Source: Rhodovulum strictum
GTDB taxonomy: Bacteria; Pseudomonadota; Alphaproteobacteria; Rhodobacterales; Rhodobacteraceae
Assembly (NCBI RefSeq): GCF_009649175.1
Contig: NZ_WJPO01000013.1
Location: 1-64,000 of the forward strand
Direction: 5' to 3'
DNA length: 64,000 bases
A model generated the notes under the pieces. The model made no database searches and was not told the DNA's origin. It saw only the letters and a program-made list of their open reading frames with translations. Shown here in pieces: positions 32,540-42,233 of this stretch; within the stretch, counting starts at the first letter, position 1; every line of letters starts with the position of its first letter. The translations under genes and the position numbers were made by a program.

Positions 32540-34360
32540 ATGTGCGGAATTGTCGGCGTTCTGGGCGATCACGAGGTCGCGCCCATTCTGGTCGAGGCGC
32601 TGAAGCGTCTGGAATATCGCGGCTATGACAGCGCGGGCATTGCCACGGTCAATGCGGGCAAGCTGGATCGCCGCCGCGCGGTGGGCAAGCTGGTGAACCT
32701 GTCGGATCTGCTGGTGCATGATCCGCTCGCGGGCAAGTCGGGCATCGGCCATACCCGCTGGGCCACCCATGGCGCACCCAGTGTCGCCAATGCCCATCCC
32801 CACCGGGCGCGCAAGGTCGCGGTCGTTCATAACGGCATCATCGAGAATTTCCGCACGCTGCGCGAGGAACTGGTGGCGCAGGGCGCTGGCTTCGAAAGCG
32901 ACACCGATACCGAGACGGTCGCGCATCTGGCGCAGGTCTTCCTCGATCAGGGGCTTGCCCCGCGCGAGGCAGCCGAACGCACGCTGGAACGGCTGGAAGG
33001 GGCGTTCGCGCTATTGTTCCTGTTCGAGGGCGAGGACGATCTGATGATCGCGGCCCGCAAGGGCAGCCCGCTGGCCGTGGGCCATGGCGAGGGAGAGATG
33101 TTCGTGGGCTCGGATGCCATCGCGCTGGCGCCGCTCACCCATCGCATCACCTATCTCGAAGAGGGCGACCGCGCCATCGTCACCCGCGCAGGCGCCACCT
33201 TCCTCGACGAGCAGGGCCGCCCGGTGAACCGCGAGATCCGCACCATCGAGATCGACGCGACCCGGGTGGAAAAGGCCGGCTACAAGCATTTCATGGCCAA
33301 GGAAATCGCCGAACAGCCCAGCGTCATGGGCGATGCGCTGCGCCATTACATCGGCGAAGGCGGCCAGATCACGCTGCCCGGCGGCGGCATCGACTTTTCC
33401 CGCGTCTCGCGCCTGACCATGGTTGCCTGCGGCACCGCCTATCTGGCCTGCCTGACGGCGAAATACTGGATCGAGCAACTGGCGGGCCTGCCCGTCGATG
33501 TCGATATCGCGTCGGAATTCCGCTATCGCGAACCGCCGATCCCCGAGGGCACGCTGGCCATCTTCGTCAGCCAGTCGGGCGAGACGGCCGACACGCTGGC
33601 CGCGCTGCGCTTTTGCGAGGGCAAGGCGCAGCGGATCGTGTCGGTGGTCAACGTCCCCGAAAGCTCGATCGCGCGGGAAAGCGACCTGGCGCTGCCGATC
33701 CTTGCCGGCGCCGAGATCGGCGTGGCCTCGACCAAGGCGTTTACCTGCCAGTTGGTCGTTCTGGCGCTGATCGCGCTCGAGGCGGCGCGGCAGCGCGGCA
33801 CGCTGGATGCGCCGACGCTGGCCCGCCATATCGAGGATCTGCGCTCGATGCCCGGCCGGTTGAACGCCGCGCTGGCCACCGAACCGCGCATCGAGGCGAT
33901 TGCCCGGCAATTGTCCGAGGCGACCGACGTGCTGTTCCTGGGCCGCGGCGCGATGTATCCCCTGGCCCTGGAAGGCGCGCTGAAACTCAAGGAAATCAGC
34001 TATATCCACGCCGAAGGCTATGCCTCGGGCGAGTTGAAGCACGGCCCCATCGCGCTGGTGGATGCCACCGTCCCGGTGATCGTGATGGCGCCGCATGACC
34101 GGCTGTTCGACAAGACCGTGTCGAACATGCACGAGGTCATGGCCCGCAGCGGCAAGGTGCTGCTGGTCACCGACACCCGCGGCGCCGCCGAAGCGGGCGA
34201 CGGGGTCTGGCAATGCCTCGTGATGCCCGAAGTGCCCGAACTGTTCGCCCCGATCCTTTACGCTCTGCCCGCCCAGATGCTGGCCTATCATACCGCCGTC
34301 GCCAAGGGCACCGACGTCGACCAGCCCCGCAACCTGGCAAAGTCGGTGACCGTCGAATGA
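32540..34360 (+). CDS. glmS: Glutamine--fructose-6-phosphate aminotransferase (isomerizing)
   Basis: The product has 606 residues and makes glucosamine-6-phosphate. The start MCGIVGVLGDHEVAPILVEA exposes the catalytic N-terminal Cys after Met removal. The glutaminase domain covers about 1-230, followed by two SIS domains (FVSQSGETADTLAALRFCEG; FLGRGAMYPLALEGALKLKE). The C-terminus AKSVTVE matches the family end. No glmS ribozyme is visible upstream, as expected outside Firmicutes. Confidence 0.97.
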   Translation: MCGIVGVLGDHEVAPILVEALKRLEYRGYDSAGIATVNAGKLDRRRAVGKLVNLSDLLVHDPLAGKSGIGHTRWATHGAPSVANAHPHRARKVAVVHNGIIENFRTLREELVAQGAGFESDTDTETVAHLAQVFLDQGLAPREAAERTLERLEGAFALLFLFEGEDDLMIAARKGSPLAVGHGEGEMFVGSDAIALAPLTHRITYLEEGDRAIVTRAGATFLDEQGRPVNREIRTIEIDATRVEKAGYKHFMAKEIAEQPSVMGDALRHYIGEGGQITLPGGGIDFSRVSRLTMVACGTAYLACLTAKYWIEQLAGLPVDVDIASEFRYREPPIPEGTLAIFVSQSGETADTLAALRFCEGKAQRIVSVVNVPESSIARESDLALPILAGAEIGVASTKAFTCQLVVLALIALEAARQRGTLDAPTLARHIEDLRSMPGRLNAALATEPRIEAIARQLSEATDVLFLGRGAMYPLALEGALKLKEISYIHAEGYASGELKHGPIALVDATVPVIVMAPHDRLFDKTVSNMHEVMARSGKVLLVTDTRGAAEAGDGVWQCLVMPEVPELFAPILYALPAQMLAYHTAVAKGTDVDQPRNLAKSVTVE

Positions 34361-34755
34361 CCCCGGCGGCCGGTGGCCGAGCGGCATGCGACCGGTAAGG
34401 CGTCCCTGAGCGGGGCTGCAAGGAGGGTACAGGCAGCGGCCGGTCGGTTACCTTCCTGCCTGACCGATTCGCCGGATCGGTGCCAATCGTGCTGACCTCG
34501 ACCATGGATGCCGCTTGTCGGGGACGACCGGCATCACCCGATCTGGCAGATCGCGATGCCGCGTGCGGGCGCCATTCCGGCCGTCAGTGGCCCCAGGATG
34601 GCGAGCGACACAGCACACGGGGACAGACCGGCTGCTGCGCGCCCGGGATGTCCGGTCAGGGGGTTGCGGTCAGACGGGCCGCCCGTCTGACCGCATCGGT
34701 TCGCGATGTTCAACCGCTCTGGTCGACCCGCCGGGGCCGGGGCCCGGACCCGGGC
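34361..34755. other. Convergent intergenic region glmS/glyA without a gene
   Basis: These 395 bases contain no convincing coding frame; reading frames here lack ribosome sites and family resemblance. The left part has a GGTGGCCGAGCGG segment like a tRNA-Ser D-arm, but no T-arm or acceptor pairing follows. The right part holds the 13-bp hairpin at 34666-34694. The length is unusual for this compact genome. Confidence 0.5.
34666..34694. terminator. 13-bp perfect hairpin between glmS and glyA
   Basis: The arms 34666-34678 and 34682-34694 (CCCGTCTGACCGC) are perfectly complementary with a 3-base CCG loop. The hairpin lies between convergent glmS and glyA and could end transcription from either side. 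There is no T-run. A palindromic protein site is the alternative. Confidence 0.5.
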
Positions 34756-34767
34756 TCAGAGCCCGGG
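34749..34767 (-). terminator. Hairpin over the glyA stop codon
   Basis: The arms CCCGGGCT (34749-34756) and AGCCCGGG (34760-34767) pair perfectly around CAG, with the glyA stop codon (34756-34758) straddling the loop. It may stabilise or end the glyA message. The same arrangement is seen at the preA stop. Confidence 0.4.
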
Positions 34768-36051
34768 ATAGAGCGGGAAGCGCGCGCAAAGCGCGGCGAC
34801 TTCGGCCTTGACCTTGTCCTCGGCCGCGGAATTGCCGTCTTCGCCATTGGCGGCCAGCCCGTCCACCACTTCGGTAATCCAGCGGCCGATCTGGGTGAAT
34901 TCGGTCTCGCCGAAGCCGCGCGTGGTCCCGGCCGGGCTGCCCAGGCGGATGCCGCTGGTGATGGTGGGTTTCTCGGTGTCGAACGGGATGCCGTTCTTGT
35001 TGCAGGTGATATGCGCGCGGCCCAGCGCCTTTTCGGTGGCGTTGCCCTTCACCCCCTTGGGCCGCAGATCGACCAGCAGCACATGGCTGTCGGTGCCCCC
35101 CGTCACTAGGTCAAGCCCGCCTTCCATCAGCGCGGCCCCCATCGCCTTGGCGTTCCGGATGACCTGTTCCTGGTAGACCTTGAAGCCGGGTTGCAGCGCC
35201 TCGCCGAAGGCGACGGCCTTGCCCGCGATCACATGCATCAGCGGCCCGCCCTGGATGCCCGGGAAGATGGCCGAGTTGAACTTCTTCGACAGCGCCTCGT
35301 CATTGGTCAGGATCATGCCACCGCGCGGGCCGCGCAGGGTCTTGTGCGTGGTGGTCGTGGCGACATGGGCATGCGGGAAGGGCGAGGGATAAAGACCCGC
35401 CGCCACCAGCCCCGCGAAATGGGCCATGTCGACCATCAGATACGCCCCCACCATGTCGGCGATCTCGCGGAAGCGGGCGAAATCCAGGATACGCGGGATC
35501 GCCGAGCCGCCGGCGATGATCATCTGCGGCTTGTGCTCTTTCGCCAGACGCTCGATCTGGTCGTAATCGGGCATGAGGTCGCTTTCGCGCACGCCGTATT
35601 GCACCGCGTTGAACCACTTGCCCGACTGGTTGGGCGCCGCGCCATGGGTCAGGTGCCCGCCCGCATCGAGGCTCATCCCCAGGATGGTATCGCCGGGTTT
35701 CAGAAGCGCGGTGAACACGCCCTGATTGGCCTGGCTGCCGGAATTGGGCTGGACGTTCGCATAGGCCACATCGAACAGCTTGCAGGCCCGTTCGATCGCC
35801 AGGCTTTCGGCGATGTCGACGAACTGACAGCCGCCATAATAGCGCCGCCCCGGATAACCTTCGGCATATTTGTTGGTCATCACCGAGCCCTGCGCCTCGA
35901 GCACGGCGCGGCTGACGATGTTTTCCGACGCGATCAGTTCGATCTCGTCGCGCTGGCGGCCAAGCTCAAGCCCGATGGCATGGGCGATCTCGGGGTCGCG
36001 GCTGGCAAGCGTCTCGGTGAAAAAGCCGTTGTCCTGATGCGGTGCGTTCAT
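34756..36051 (-). CDS. glyA: Serine hydroxymethyltransferase
   Basis: The product has 431 residues and interconverts serine and glycine with tetrahydrofolate. The start at 36051 ([20 protein letters not shown]) has GAGGGAGA upstream; a much longer upstream frame is antisense to nadK. Motifs are [38 protein letters not shown], and the cofactor Lys in [19 protein letters not shown]. It is divergent from nadK across 171 bases in which I see no riboswitch. Confidence 0.97.
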   Translation of the reverse strand: MNAPHQDNGFFTETLASRDPEIAHAIGLELGRQRDEIELIASENIVSRAVLEAQGSVMTNKYAEGYPGRRYYGGCQFVDIAESLAIERACKLFDVAYANVQPNSGSQANQGVFTALLKPGDTILGMSLDAGGHLTHGAAPNQSGKWFNAVQYGVRESDLMPDYDQIERLAKEHKPQMIIAGGSAIPRILDFARFREIADMVGAYLMVDMAHFAGLVAAGLYPSPFPHAHVATTTTHKTLRGPRGGMILTNDEALSKKFNSAIFPGIQGGPLMHVIAGKAVAFGEALQPGFKVYQEQVIRNAKAMGAALMEGGLDLVTGGTDSHVLLVDLRPKGVKGNATEKALGRAHITCNKNGIPFDTEKPTITSGIRLGSPAGTTRGFGETEFTQIGRWITEVVDGLAANGEDGNSAAEDKVKAEVAALCARFPLYPGL

Positions 36052-36222
36052 CCTGGCGTCTCCCTCTGGCGGCCGGTGGCGGCGTGGCCGCGGTTCTAGC
36101 GGAAGCTGCGCCGCCAAGAAAGCCGGAATTGGCGCCGCGGGGCTGGTCCTTTCGTCGGTCTTGTCATTCGCGCCGCACTGGGCAATCACTGGTCCCAAGG
36201 GCCGGAAGGGGGCGGTCAGGAC

Positions 36223-36990
36223 ATGGCGCCAGCACCGAAAATCGCCTTTCTGGCCAGCGAGACGGCCCGTGCCGAGGGCGCGCTTGAGGCGCTGGTGGCG
36301 CGCTATGGCCAGGTGCCCGCCGACCAGGCCGAGGTGATCGTGGCGCTGGGCGGCGACGGGTTCATGTTGCAGACGTTGCACGCCACGCAGGATCTGCCCG
36401 CGCCGGTCTATGGCATGAATTGCGGGACCATCGGCTTTCTGATGAACGAGTACCGCGAAAAGGGCCTGATCGCGCGGCTGGCCGCCGCTGAGCAGGAGAT
36501 CATCCATCCGCTCAGGATGCAGGCGACCCGGCCCGATGGCAGCGTGGTCGAGGCGCTGGCGATCAACGAGGTCAGCCTGCTGCGCGCAGGTCCGCAGGCG
36601 GCCAAGCTGCGGATCGTGGTCGATGGCAAGCTCAGGCTCGATGAACTGGTCTGCGACGGGGCGCTGGTGGCGACCCCCGCGGGATCGACCGCCTACAACT
36701 ATTCCGCCCATGGCCCGATCCTGCCGATCGGCTCGGACGTGCTGGCGCTGACGGCGGTCGCACCGTTCCGGCCGCGGCGCTGGCGCGGCGCGCTGCTGCC
36801 GCGGACCGCAAGGGTGCGCATCGAGGTGCTGGAGCCGCACAAGCGCCCGGTGATGGCCGAGGGCGACAGCCGCGGCGCGGGCGTGGTGACGGCGGTCGAG
36901 GTCGCCTCGGAACCCGCGATCGCGCATCGCATCCTGTTCGATCCCGGCCACGGGCTTGAAGAACGGCTGATCCGCGAACAGTTCCTTTAG
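36223..36990 (+). CDS. nadK: NAD kinase
   Basis: The product has 255 residues and phosphorylates NAD to NADP. It shows the GGDG active motif ([16 protein letters not shown]), [15 protein letters not shown], the substrate region [11 protein letters not shown], and [18 protein letters not shown]. It is the shorter type common in alphaproteobacteria. The start is the first Met after the CAGGAC region. Its end faces the NtrC-family gene across 42 bases. Confidence 0.95.
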   Translation: MAPAPKIAFLASETARAEGALEALVARYGQVPADQAEVIVALGGDGFMLQTLHATQDLPAPVYGMNCGTIGFLMNEYREKGLIARLAAAEQEIIHPLRMQATRPDGSVVEALAINEVSLLRAGPQAAKLRIVVDGKLRLDELVCDGALVATPAGSTAYNYSAHGPILPIGSDVLALTAVAPFRPRRWRGALLPRTARVRIEVLEPHKRPVMAEGDSRGAGVVTAVEVASEPAIAHRILFDPGHGLEERLIREQFL

Positions 36991-37032
36991 GGCCGTGCAC
37001 GCGCCAACCAGGGCATCTGCCCCTCGTCCGGC

Positions 37033-38463
37033 TCAAGGCTCCTGGCTGTCGGCCGATCCGTCCTTGCGCCCCCAGGACTCGCGCTTGCGGTAAAGCGTCG
37101 AGGGCGAGACATCCAGCACCCGCGCCGCCCGTGGCAGCGAACCGCCCTCGCGCGCGATGGTCTCCTCGATCACCATCTGCTCGATCTCGGCCAGCGTGCG
37201 CCCGATCAGATCGCCAAGCGCGCAGTGCCGGGCGTCACCGCGGAACACTTCGTCCCCCGGCCCGGCAGATCCTTTCTGGATCATGTCACGCTCCTGTTGC
37301 AGCGCGGCGGGCAGCATGTCGAGCGTGACATCGGGTCCGTCATGCAGCACCACGGCATGGCGCAGCACGTTCAGCAACTGGCGCACATTGCCGGGCCAGG
37401 ACAGTCGGCGGAACAGGTCCGCAACCTCGGGCGACAGGCCGGTGAAGCGGCGCCCTTCCTCGGCCGCCAGACGCACCAGCGCCGACTCGGCGATCTCGAT
37501 CACGTCCTCGCCCCGGTCGCGCAGGGGCGGCAGGTGGATCGGGACCACATGCAGCCGGTAGTACAGGTCTTCGCGGAACCGGCCGCGGCGTACCTCGTCC
37601 ATCGGATCGCGGTTGGTGGCGCAGACGATGCGCACATTGACCTTGCGCGGATGCGGCGCACCGATCGGCTGGATCGTCGAGGTCTGAAGGAAGCGCAGCA
37701 GCTTGGTTTGCAGCGCCGCATCCATCTCGCAGATCTCGTCGAGAAACAGCGTGCCGCCATCGGCCACCGCGGCCGCGCCGGGCTTGTCCGCCAGGGCCCC
37801 GGTAAAGGCGCCCTTGGCATGGCCGAACACCTCGGATTCCAGAAGATCGCGCGGGATTGCGGCGCAGTTCAGCGGCACGAAGGGGCCATTTGCGCGGGAC
37901 GAGGCGGCATGCACCGCCTGGGCGCAGATTTCCTTGCCGGTGCCGCTTTCACCGGTGATGAAGACCGTCGCCATCGACCGCGCGACCGAAGCGATGCGGG
38001 CATAGACCGCCTGCATCTGCGGCGAGCTTCCGACGAAATCCTCGCGGGGGACAGCGCCCGGACGGGGGGGCGATGGGCGGGCGGCGCCATTGCCCGGCCG
38101 CTCGGCCAGCGCGGTCTCGACCGCATGCAGAAACCGCTGTTCGTTGAAGGGCTTGAGCAGGAATTCATAGGCCCCTGCGCGCATCGCCTCGACCGCCCGG
38201 TTGATCGAGCCGTTGGCGGTGATGACGATCACGCGGGTATCGGGCGCAATCGACAGGATTTCCTGAAGCACCGCCTGGCCGGGGCGGTCGGGCAGCATCA
38301 GATCGAGCAGCACCACCGCCGGGCGCAATGCGCGGAACCGGTCAAGCCCCTCGGCAGCGGTGGATGCCGACACGACCTTGTGCCCGGCCCCGCGCAGCAC
38401 CGATTCGTAGACCATCTGAAGCGATGGCGTGTCCTCGATCAGCAGAAGCGGAAGCGCGGTCAT
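37033..38463 (-). CDS. NtrC-family sigma-54-dependent response regulator
   Basis: The product has 476 residues. The receiver domain has the acidic pair at 10-11 and the phosphoacceptor Asp at 54 (VVLLDLMLPDR). The AAA+ domain has Walker A GESGTGKE, the sigma-54 contact loop GAFTGA (in HAKGAFTGALADK) and Walker B GTLFLDEI. The C-terminal Fis-type HTH ends RAARVLDVSPSTLYRKRESW. All parts for activating sigma-54 promoters are intact. The domain layout is that of LuxO/NtrC. Its start overlaps the hybrid kinase stop by 4 bases, so the kinase is its probable partner. Target genes are unknown. Confidence 0.9.
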   Translation of the reverse strand: MTALPLLLIEDTPSLQMVYESVLRGAGHKVVSASTAAEGLDRFRALRPAVVLLDLMLPDRPGQAVLQEILSIAPDTRVIVITANGSINRAVEAMRAGAYEFLLKPFNEQRFLHAVETALAERPGNGAARPSPPRPGAVPREDFVGSSPQMQAVYARIASVARSMATVFITGESGTGKEICAQAVHAASSRANGPFVPLNCAAIPRDLLESEVFGHAKGAFTGALADKPGAAAVADGGTLFLDEICEMDAALQTKLLRFLQTSTIQPIGAPHPRKVNVRIVCATNRDPMDEVRRGRFREDLYYRLHVVPIHLPPLRDRGEDVIEIAESALVRLAAEEGRRFTGLSPEVADLFRRLSWPGNVRQLLNVLRHAVVLHDGPDVTLDMLPAALQQERDMIQKGSAGPGDEVFRGDARHCALGDLIGRTLAEIEQMVIEETIAREGGSLPRAARVLDVSPSTLYRKRESWGRKDGSADSQEP

Positions 38464-40049
38464 CCTGCGGCCTCAACCGCGAAACGGGTCTCAAGCTCGC
38501 CGCCAAGCGCGGCGCGCAGCATCTCGATCCGGTGCATCACCCCGGGCACAAGGCCCGCAACCGCCGTCCGCTGCCCGATCCGGGCGGCGGTGTTCAGCGC
38601 CTCGGCATCGGACTGGAGCGCGGTATTGCCCACCGCGCCCGCCAGCGAGATCAGCACATGGGTCCGGGCCCGGATCAGCGCCATGTCGTCGCGCGCGCTG
38701 CCCTCGCCGATCCCGCTGAGAACGGTGCCGAGATCCTCGCGCATGCGGCCCAGCAATTCGCGCCCGTCCTCGGGTCCGGCCAGGGCGAGCAGCCGGTCCA
38801 GATGCACGCGGTCGAACGGCGCCCCCACCCATGGGGCGGCGCGGAAAGCGGGGCGCTTGCTCAGCACCCGGGCAATCGCCTCGCCAAAGGCGTCAAGGCT
38901 CATGATCGGCTTGGCAAGGATCCCGTCGGCGCCCGCGGAATAGATCTGGTCGCGGTTGGCCGACAGCACGAAGGCGGTGATCGCCAGCACAGGCGAGGCA
39001 GGTTCCCCGGCCTCGGCCTCGGCCGCACGCAAGCGGCGGATCACGTCGATCCCCGACAGCCGCGGCATCTCGATATCGACCAGCACCAGATCGAAGCGGC
39101 GCGCGGCCAGCGCCTCGGCCGCTTCCTCGCCATCCTCGACCAGCGTCACCTCGGCACCAAGCGTTTCCAGCATCTGCTGCACCAGAAGCCGGTTGGTCGG
39201 GTTGTCCTCGGCCACCAGAACGGTGCAGCCGGTCAGGTCGGGCAGTTCCGCCATCGCGGCAGGCGCCTCGACGCCGGGCGCCCAGGACCGGCGCGGCAGG
39301 ATCAGCGAAACTTCGGCCCCGCCCTCGGCACCGTTCGCAACCTGGATCTGGGCGCGGATGCGTTGCGCAAGCTCGCGCACGATATGCAGCCCCAGCCCCG
39401 TCCCGGGCTGGCCGCTGTCCTCGGGCCGACCGGCATAGTCGAACAGCCGCGCCAGCGCCGCGTCGGAAAAGCCGGGGCCGGTATCGCGCACGCGCAGGCA
39501 CAGCGCCTCTTGCGGGCCCAGATGGACGCGCAGACGCACCTCTCCGGCGGGGCTGTATTTCACCGCATTGCCGATCATGTTCGACAGGATGCGTTCGAGC
39601 GCCGCGGGATCGGTGCCGATCTCGGCGGGCAGGTCGTCGGCCCGCTCCAGCCGGAAGCCAAGCCCGCGCTGCCCGGCATGGGCCCGCCAGCGGGCCCCGA
39701 TCCGATCGAGAAAGGGGCCAAGGCTGGTGGGCAGCGGCGCATCGGCACGGGGCGCGTCATCGCCGGTCACCAGCGCAAGGGTTTCGTCGGTGAGCCGCAC
39801 AAGCTGCTCGGCCGAACTCTGGACCCGCTGAAGCTGAAGCTGGGAATCGGGGTCAAGCCGGGAGAGATCGGCAAGCGCGAGCCCGCCGAGGATATCCGCT
39901 ATCGCGGCGCGCATGTCGTGGCCCAGCATGGCGGCCCGGTTGCGCGGGGATTGCGCGTCACCCTCTCCCCGCAGTCCGGTTCCGGGCTGTCGTACCTCCG
40001 GCATGTCGATCACCGCAGCCACTACGTCCGAAACCGGTGGACCAACCAT
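38460..40049 (-). CDS. Soluble hybrid histidine kinase with receiver and Hpt-like C-terminus
   Basis: The product has 529 residues with no membrane helix and no recognisable PAS or GAF sensor. His44 in RAAMLGHDMRAAIADILGGL is the likely autophosphorylation site. The ATPase domain shows NMIGNAVKYSP, DTGPGF and GTGLGLHIV. A receiver follows (DLVLVDIEMPRLSG). The last 120 residues include RARTHVLISLAGAVGN, which resembles the His-containing helix of Hpt domains. The parts therefore allow a His-Asp-His-Asp relay to the coupled NtrC-family regulator. The short N-terminus (about 40 residues) means the signal must come from a partner or from the cytoplasm. Confidence 0.85.
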   Translation of the reverse strand: MVGPPVSDVVAAVIDMPEVRQPGTGLRGEGDAQSPRNRAAMLGHDMRAAIADILGGLALADLSRLDPDSQLQLQRVQSSAEQLVRLTDETLALVTGDDAPRADAPLPTSLGPFLDRIGARWRAHAGQRGLGFRLERADDLPAEIGTDPAALERILSNMIGNAVKYSPAGEVRLRVHLGPQEALCLRVRDTGPGFSDAALARLFDYAGRPEDSGQPGTGLGLHIVRELAQRIRAQIQVANGAEGGAEVSLILPRRSWAPGVEAPAAMAELPDLTGCTVLVAEDNPTNRLLVQQMLETLGAEVTLVEDGEEAAEALAARRFDLVLVDIEMPRLSGIDVIRRLRAAEAEAGEPASPVLAITAFVLSANRDQIYSAGADGILAKPIMSLDAFGEAIARVLSKRPAFRAAPWVGAPFDRVHLDRLLALAGPEDGRELLGRMREDLGTVLSGIGEGSARDDMALIRARTHVLISLAGAVGNTALQSDAEALNTAARIGQRTAVAGLVPGVMHRIEMLRAALGGELETRFAVEAAG

Positions 40050-40141
40050 GGCGGCACTCGTAAAGGTTGCATCAAATTAGTCTAGTCGCCCGTATGCAGC
40101 AGGCCAACCTGTATAATAAGTCAGGTCGCGCCCTGCCCTGG

Positions 40142-40174
40142 CCCCGTGCCGCCGGGTCGTCCCGTGGCACGGGG
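40142..40174 (-). terminator. Hairpin downstream of prpE
   Basis: The arms CCCCGTGCC (40142-40150) and GGCACGGGG (40166-40174) pair perfectly around a 15-base loop. The hairpin lies 13 bases past the prpE stop on the minus strand, separating it from the hybrid kinase gene in the same orientation. No T-run is present. Confidence 0.5.
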
Positions 40175-40186
40175 GCGCAGGTCGGG

Positions 40187-42082
40187 TCAGGCCGCCTGGG
40201 GATAGCCCAGCGCGCGCAGCGCCTGCGCGATCTCGTCCAGAATCGCGGGATCGTCGATGGTGGCGGGCATCTTGAACTCTTCCCCGTCGGCGATCTTGCA
40301 CATCGTCCCGCGCAGGATCTTGCCCGAGCGGGTCTTGGGCAGACGGTCCACCACCACGGCCAGCTTGAAGGCCGCGACCGGGCCGATCTGGTCGCGCACC
40401 AGCTTGACGCATTCGCGGACGATCTCGCCATGGTCGCGGGTGACACCCGAGGTCAGGCACAGGAAACCCAGCGGCAATTGCCCCTTCAACTCGTCCGCGA
40501 CGCCGATCACGGCACATTCCGCGACATCGGGATGGCTGGCCAGAACCTCCTCCATCGCGCCGGTGGACAGCCGGTGGCCCGCCACGTTGATCACGTCATC
40601 GGTGCGCGCCATGATGTAGAGATAGCCGTCCTCGTCCTTGTAGCCCGCATCGCCGGTTTCGTAATAGCCGGGGAAATGGCTCAGATAGGATTTGTGGAAC
40701 CGCTCGGGCGCGTTCCACAGCGTCGGCAGCGTTCCGGGCGGCAGCGGCAGCTTGATGGCGATGGCGCCCAGCGTGCCCGGCGCGACCTCGTGCCCGCCCT
40801 CGTCCAGCACATGCACGTCGAAGCCCGGCATCGCGACCGAAGGGCTGCCGATCTTGACCGGAAGCTTCTCGATGCCCAGCGGGTTTGCCGCGATGGCCCA
40901 GCCGGTTTCGGTCTGCCACCAATGGTCGATCACCGGCACGCCCAGCATGCGCTGCGCCCATTTGATCGTGTCGGGATCGGCCCGCTCGCCCGCAAGGAAC
41001 AGCGCACGCAGCCCGGTCAGGTCATACTTGTTGACGAATTCGCCATTCGGATCGGCCCGCTTGATCGCGCGGAACGCGGTCGGCGCGGTGAAGAAACTCT
41101 TGACCTTGTGTTCCGAGATCACCCGCCAGAACGTGCCCGCATCCGGCGTGCCGATGGGCTTGCCCTCGAAGACGACGGTGGTATTGCCGTGGATCAGCGG
41201 CGCATAGCAGATATAGCTGTGGCCCACGACCCAGCCCACATCGGATGCCGCCCAGAACACCTCGCCCGGCTCGACATTGTAGATGTTCTTCATCGTCCAG
41301 TTCAGCGCCACCAGATGCCCGGCGGTCGGCCGCACGACGCCCTTGGGCTGGCCCGTGGTGCCCGAGGTGTAAAGGATATAGGCCGGGTGGTTGCCCTCGA
41401 CCGGCACGCATTCGGCGGGCTGCACACCATACTGGAACCCGTGCCAGTTGACGTCGCGCCCCTCTTTCAGCAGCGCCACTTCCTGTTCGCGCTGAAAGAT
41501 CACGCAGAAATCGGGCTGGTGGGTCGACAGATCCAGCGCACCGTCCAGCAGCGGCTTGTAATGCACGATCCGGCCCGGTTCGATCCCGCAGCTTGCCGCG
41601 ATGATGCATTTCGGCTTCGCGTCGTCGATCCGCACCGCCAGCTCGTTCGCGGCAAAGCCGCCAAAGACCACCGAATGGATCGCGCCCAGGCGGGAACAGG
41701 CCAGCATCGCCTCCAGCGCCTCGGGAATCATCGGCATGTAGATGATGACCCTGTCGCCCTTTTCCACGCCCTTGGCGCGCAGGGCGCCTGCCAGTTGGGC
41801 GACGCGGTTGCGCAGCATGACGTAAGAGATGGATTTCCGGGTGCCGGTCACCGGGCTGTCATAGATGATCGCGACCTGATCGCCGCGTCCGGCCTCGACA
41901 TGGCGGTCCACCGCGTTCCAGCAGGTGTTGACCATGCCATCCACGAACCATTCATAGGTCGGGGCGTTCTCGTCGAACAGCGCCTTCGTGGGCTTCTTCA
42001 CCCAGTCGATGGCCTCGGCCGCCTGCATCCAGAAGCCTTCCGGGTCGGTCCTCCAGCCTTCGTAAAGCGCGCCGTAGCCCAT
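40187..42082 (-). CDS. prpE: Propionyl-CoA synthetase
   Basis: The product has 631 residues and activates propionate to propionyl-CoA with ATP. The start at 42082 (MGYGALYEGWRTDPEGFWMQ) follows AAGGAGG. The acyl-adenylate motifs are YILYTSGTTGQPKGVVRPT, DHWWQTETGWAIAANP, and YETGDAGYKDEDGYLYI, with the catalytic Lys in LPKTRSGKILRGTM. Residues EAIDWVKKPTKALFDENAP and YEWFVDGMVNTCWNAVDRH fit PrpE better than acetyl-CoA synthetase. It is divergent from cdd across 151 bases. Confidence 0.93.
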   Translation of the reverse strand: MGYGALYEGWRTDPEGFWMQAAEAIDWVKKPTKALFDENAPTYEWFVDGMVNTCWNAVDRHVEAGRGDQVAIIYDSPVTGTRKSISYVMLRNRVAQLAGALRAKGVEKGDRVIIYMPMIPEALEAMLACSRLGAIHSVVFGGFAANELAVRIDDAKPKCIIAASCGIEPGRIVHYKPLLDGALDLSTHQPDFCVIFQREQEVALLKEGRDVNWHGFQYGVQPAECVPVEGNHPAYILYTSGTTGQPKGVVRPTAGHLVALNWTMKNIYNVEPGEVFWAASDVGWVVGHSYICYAPLIHGNTTVVFEGKPIGTPDAGTFWRVISEHKVKSFFTAPTAFRAIKRADPNGEFVNKYDLTGLRALFLAGERADPDTIKWAQRMLGVPVIDHWWQTETGWAIAANPLGIEKLPVKIGSPSVAMPGFDVHVLDEGGHEVAPGTLGAIAIKLPLPPGTLPTLWNAPERFHKSYLSHFPGYYETGDAGYKDEDGYLYIMARTDDVINVAGHRLSTGAMEEVLASHPDVAECAVIGVADELKGQLPLGFLCLTSGVTRDHGEIVRECVKLVRDQIGPVAAFKLAVVVDRLPKTRSGKILRGTMCKIADGEEFKMPATIDDPAILDEIAQALRALGYPQAA

Positions 42083-42233
42083 GATCGCTGTCCCTCCTTT
42101 GGTGTGCGAAATTCTGTTACGCAGGCAGGCGCGATAGCGCAAGATCCAAACCCGCGCAGCGCAGCGCACAGGCGGGGATGTGCTCTTGCATCCCCCGTGG
42201 GGCCGCCGCAGATTAAGCCCGAAGGAGAACCCC

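Noticed and set aside
34365-34450. tRNA-Ser-like D-arm segment GGTGGCCGAGCGG after glmS
   Set aside because: No anticodon arm, T-arm with GTTCGAATC-type loop or acceptor pairing follows, so no tRNA gene is called.
36052-36222. Possible glycine or SAM riboswitch upstream of glyA
   Set aside because: No paired-aptamer layout or known conserved core could be seen in these 171 bases.
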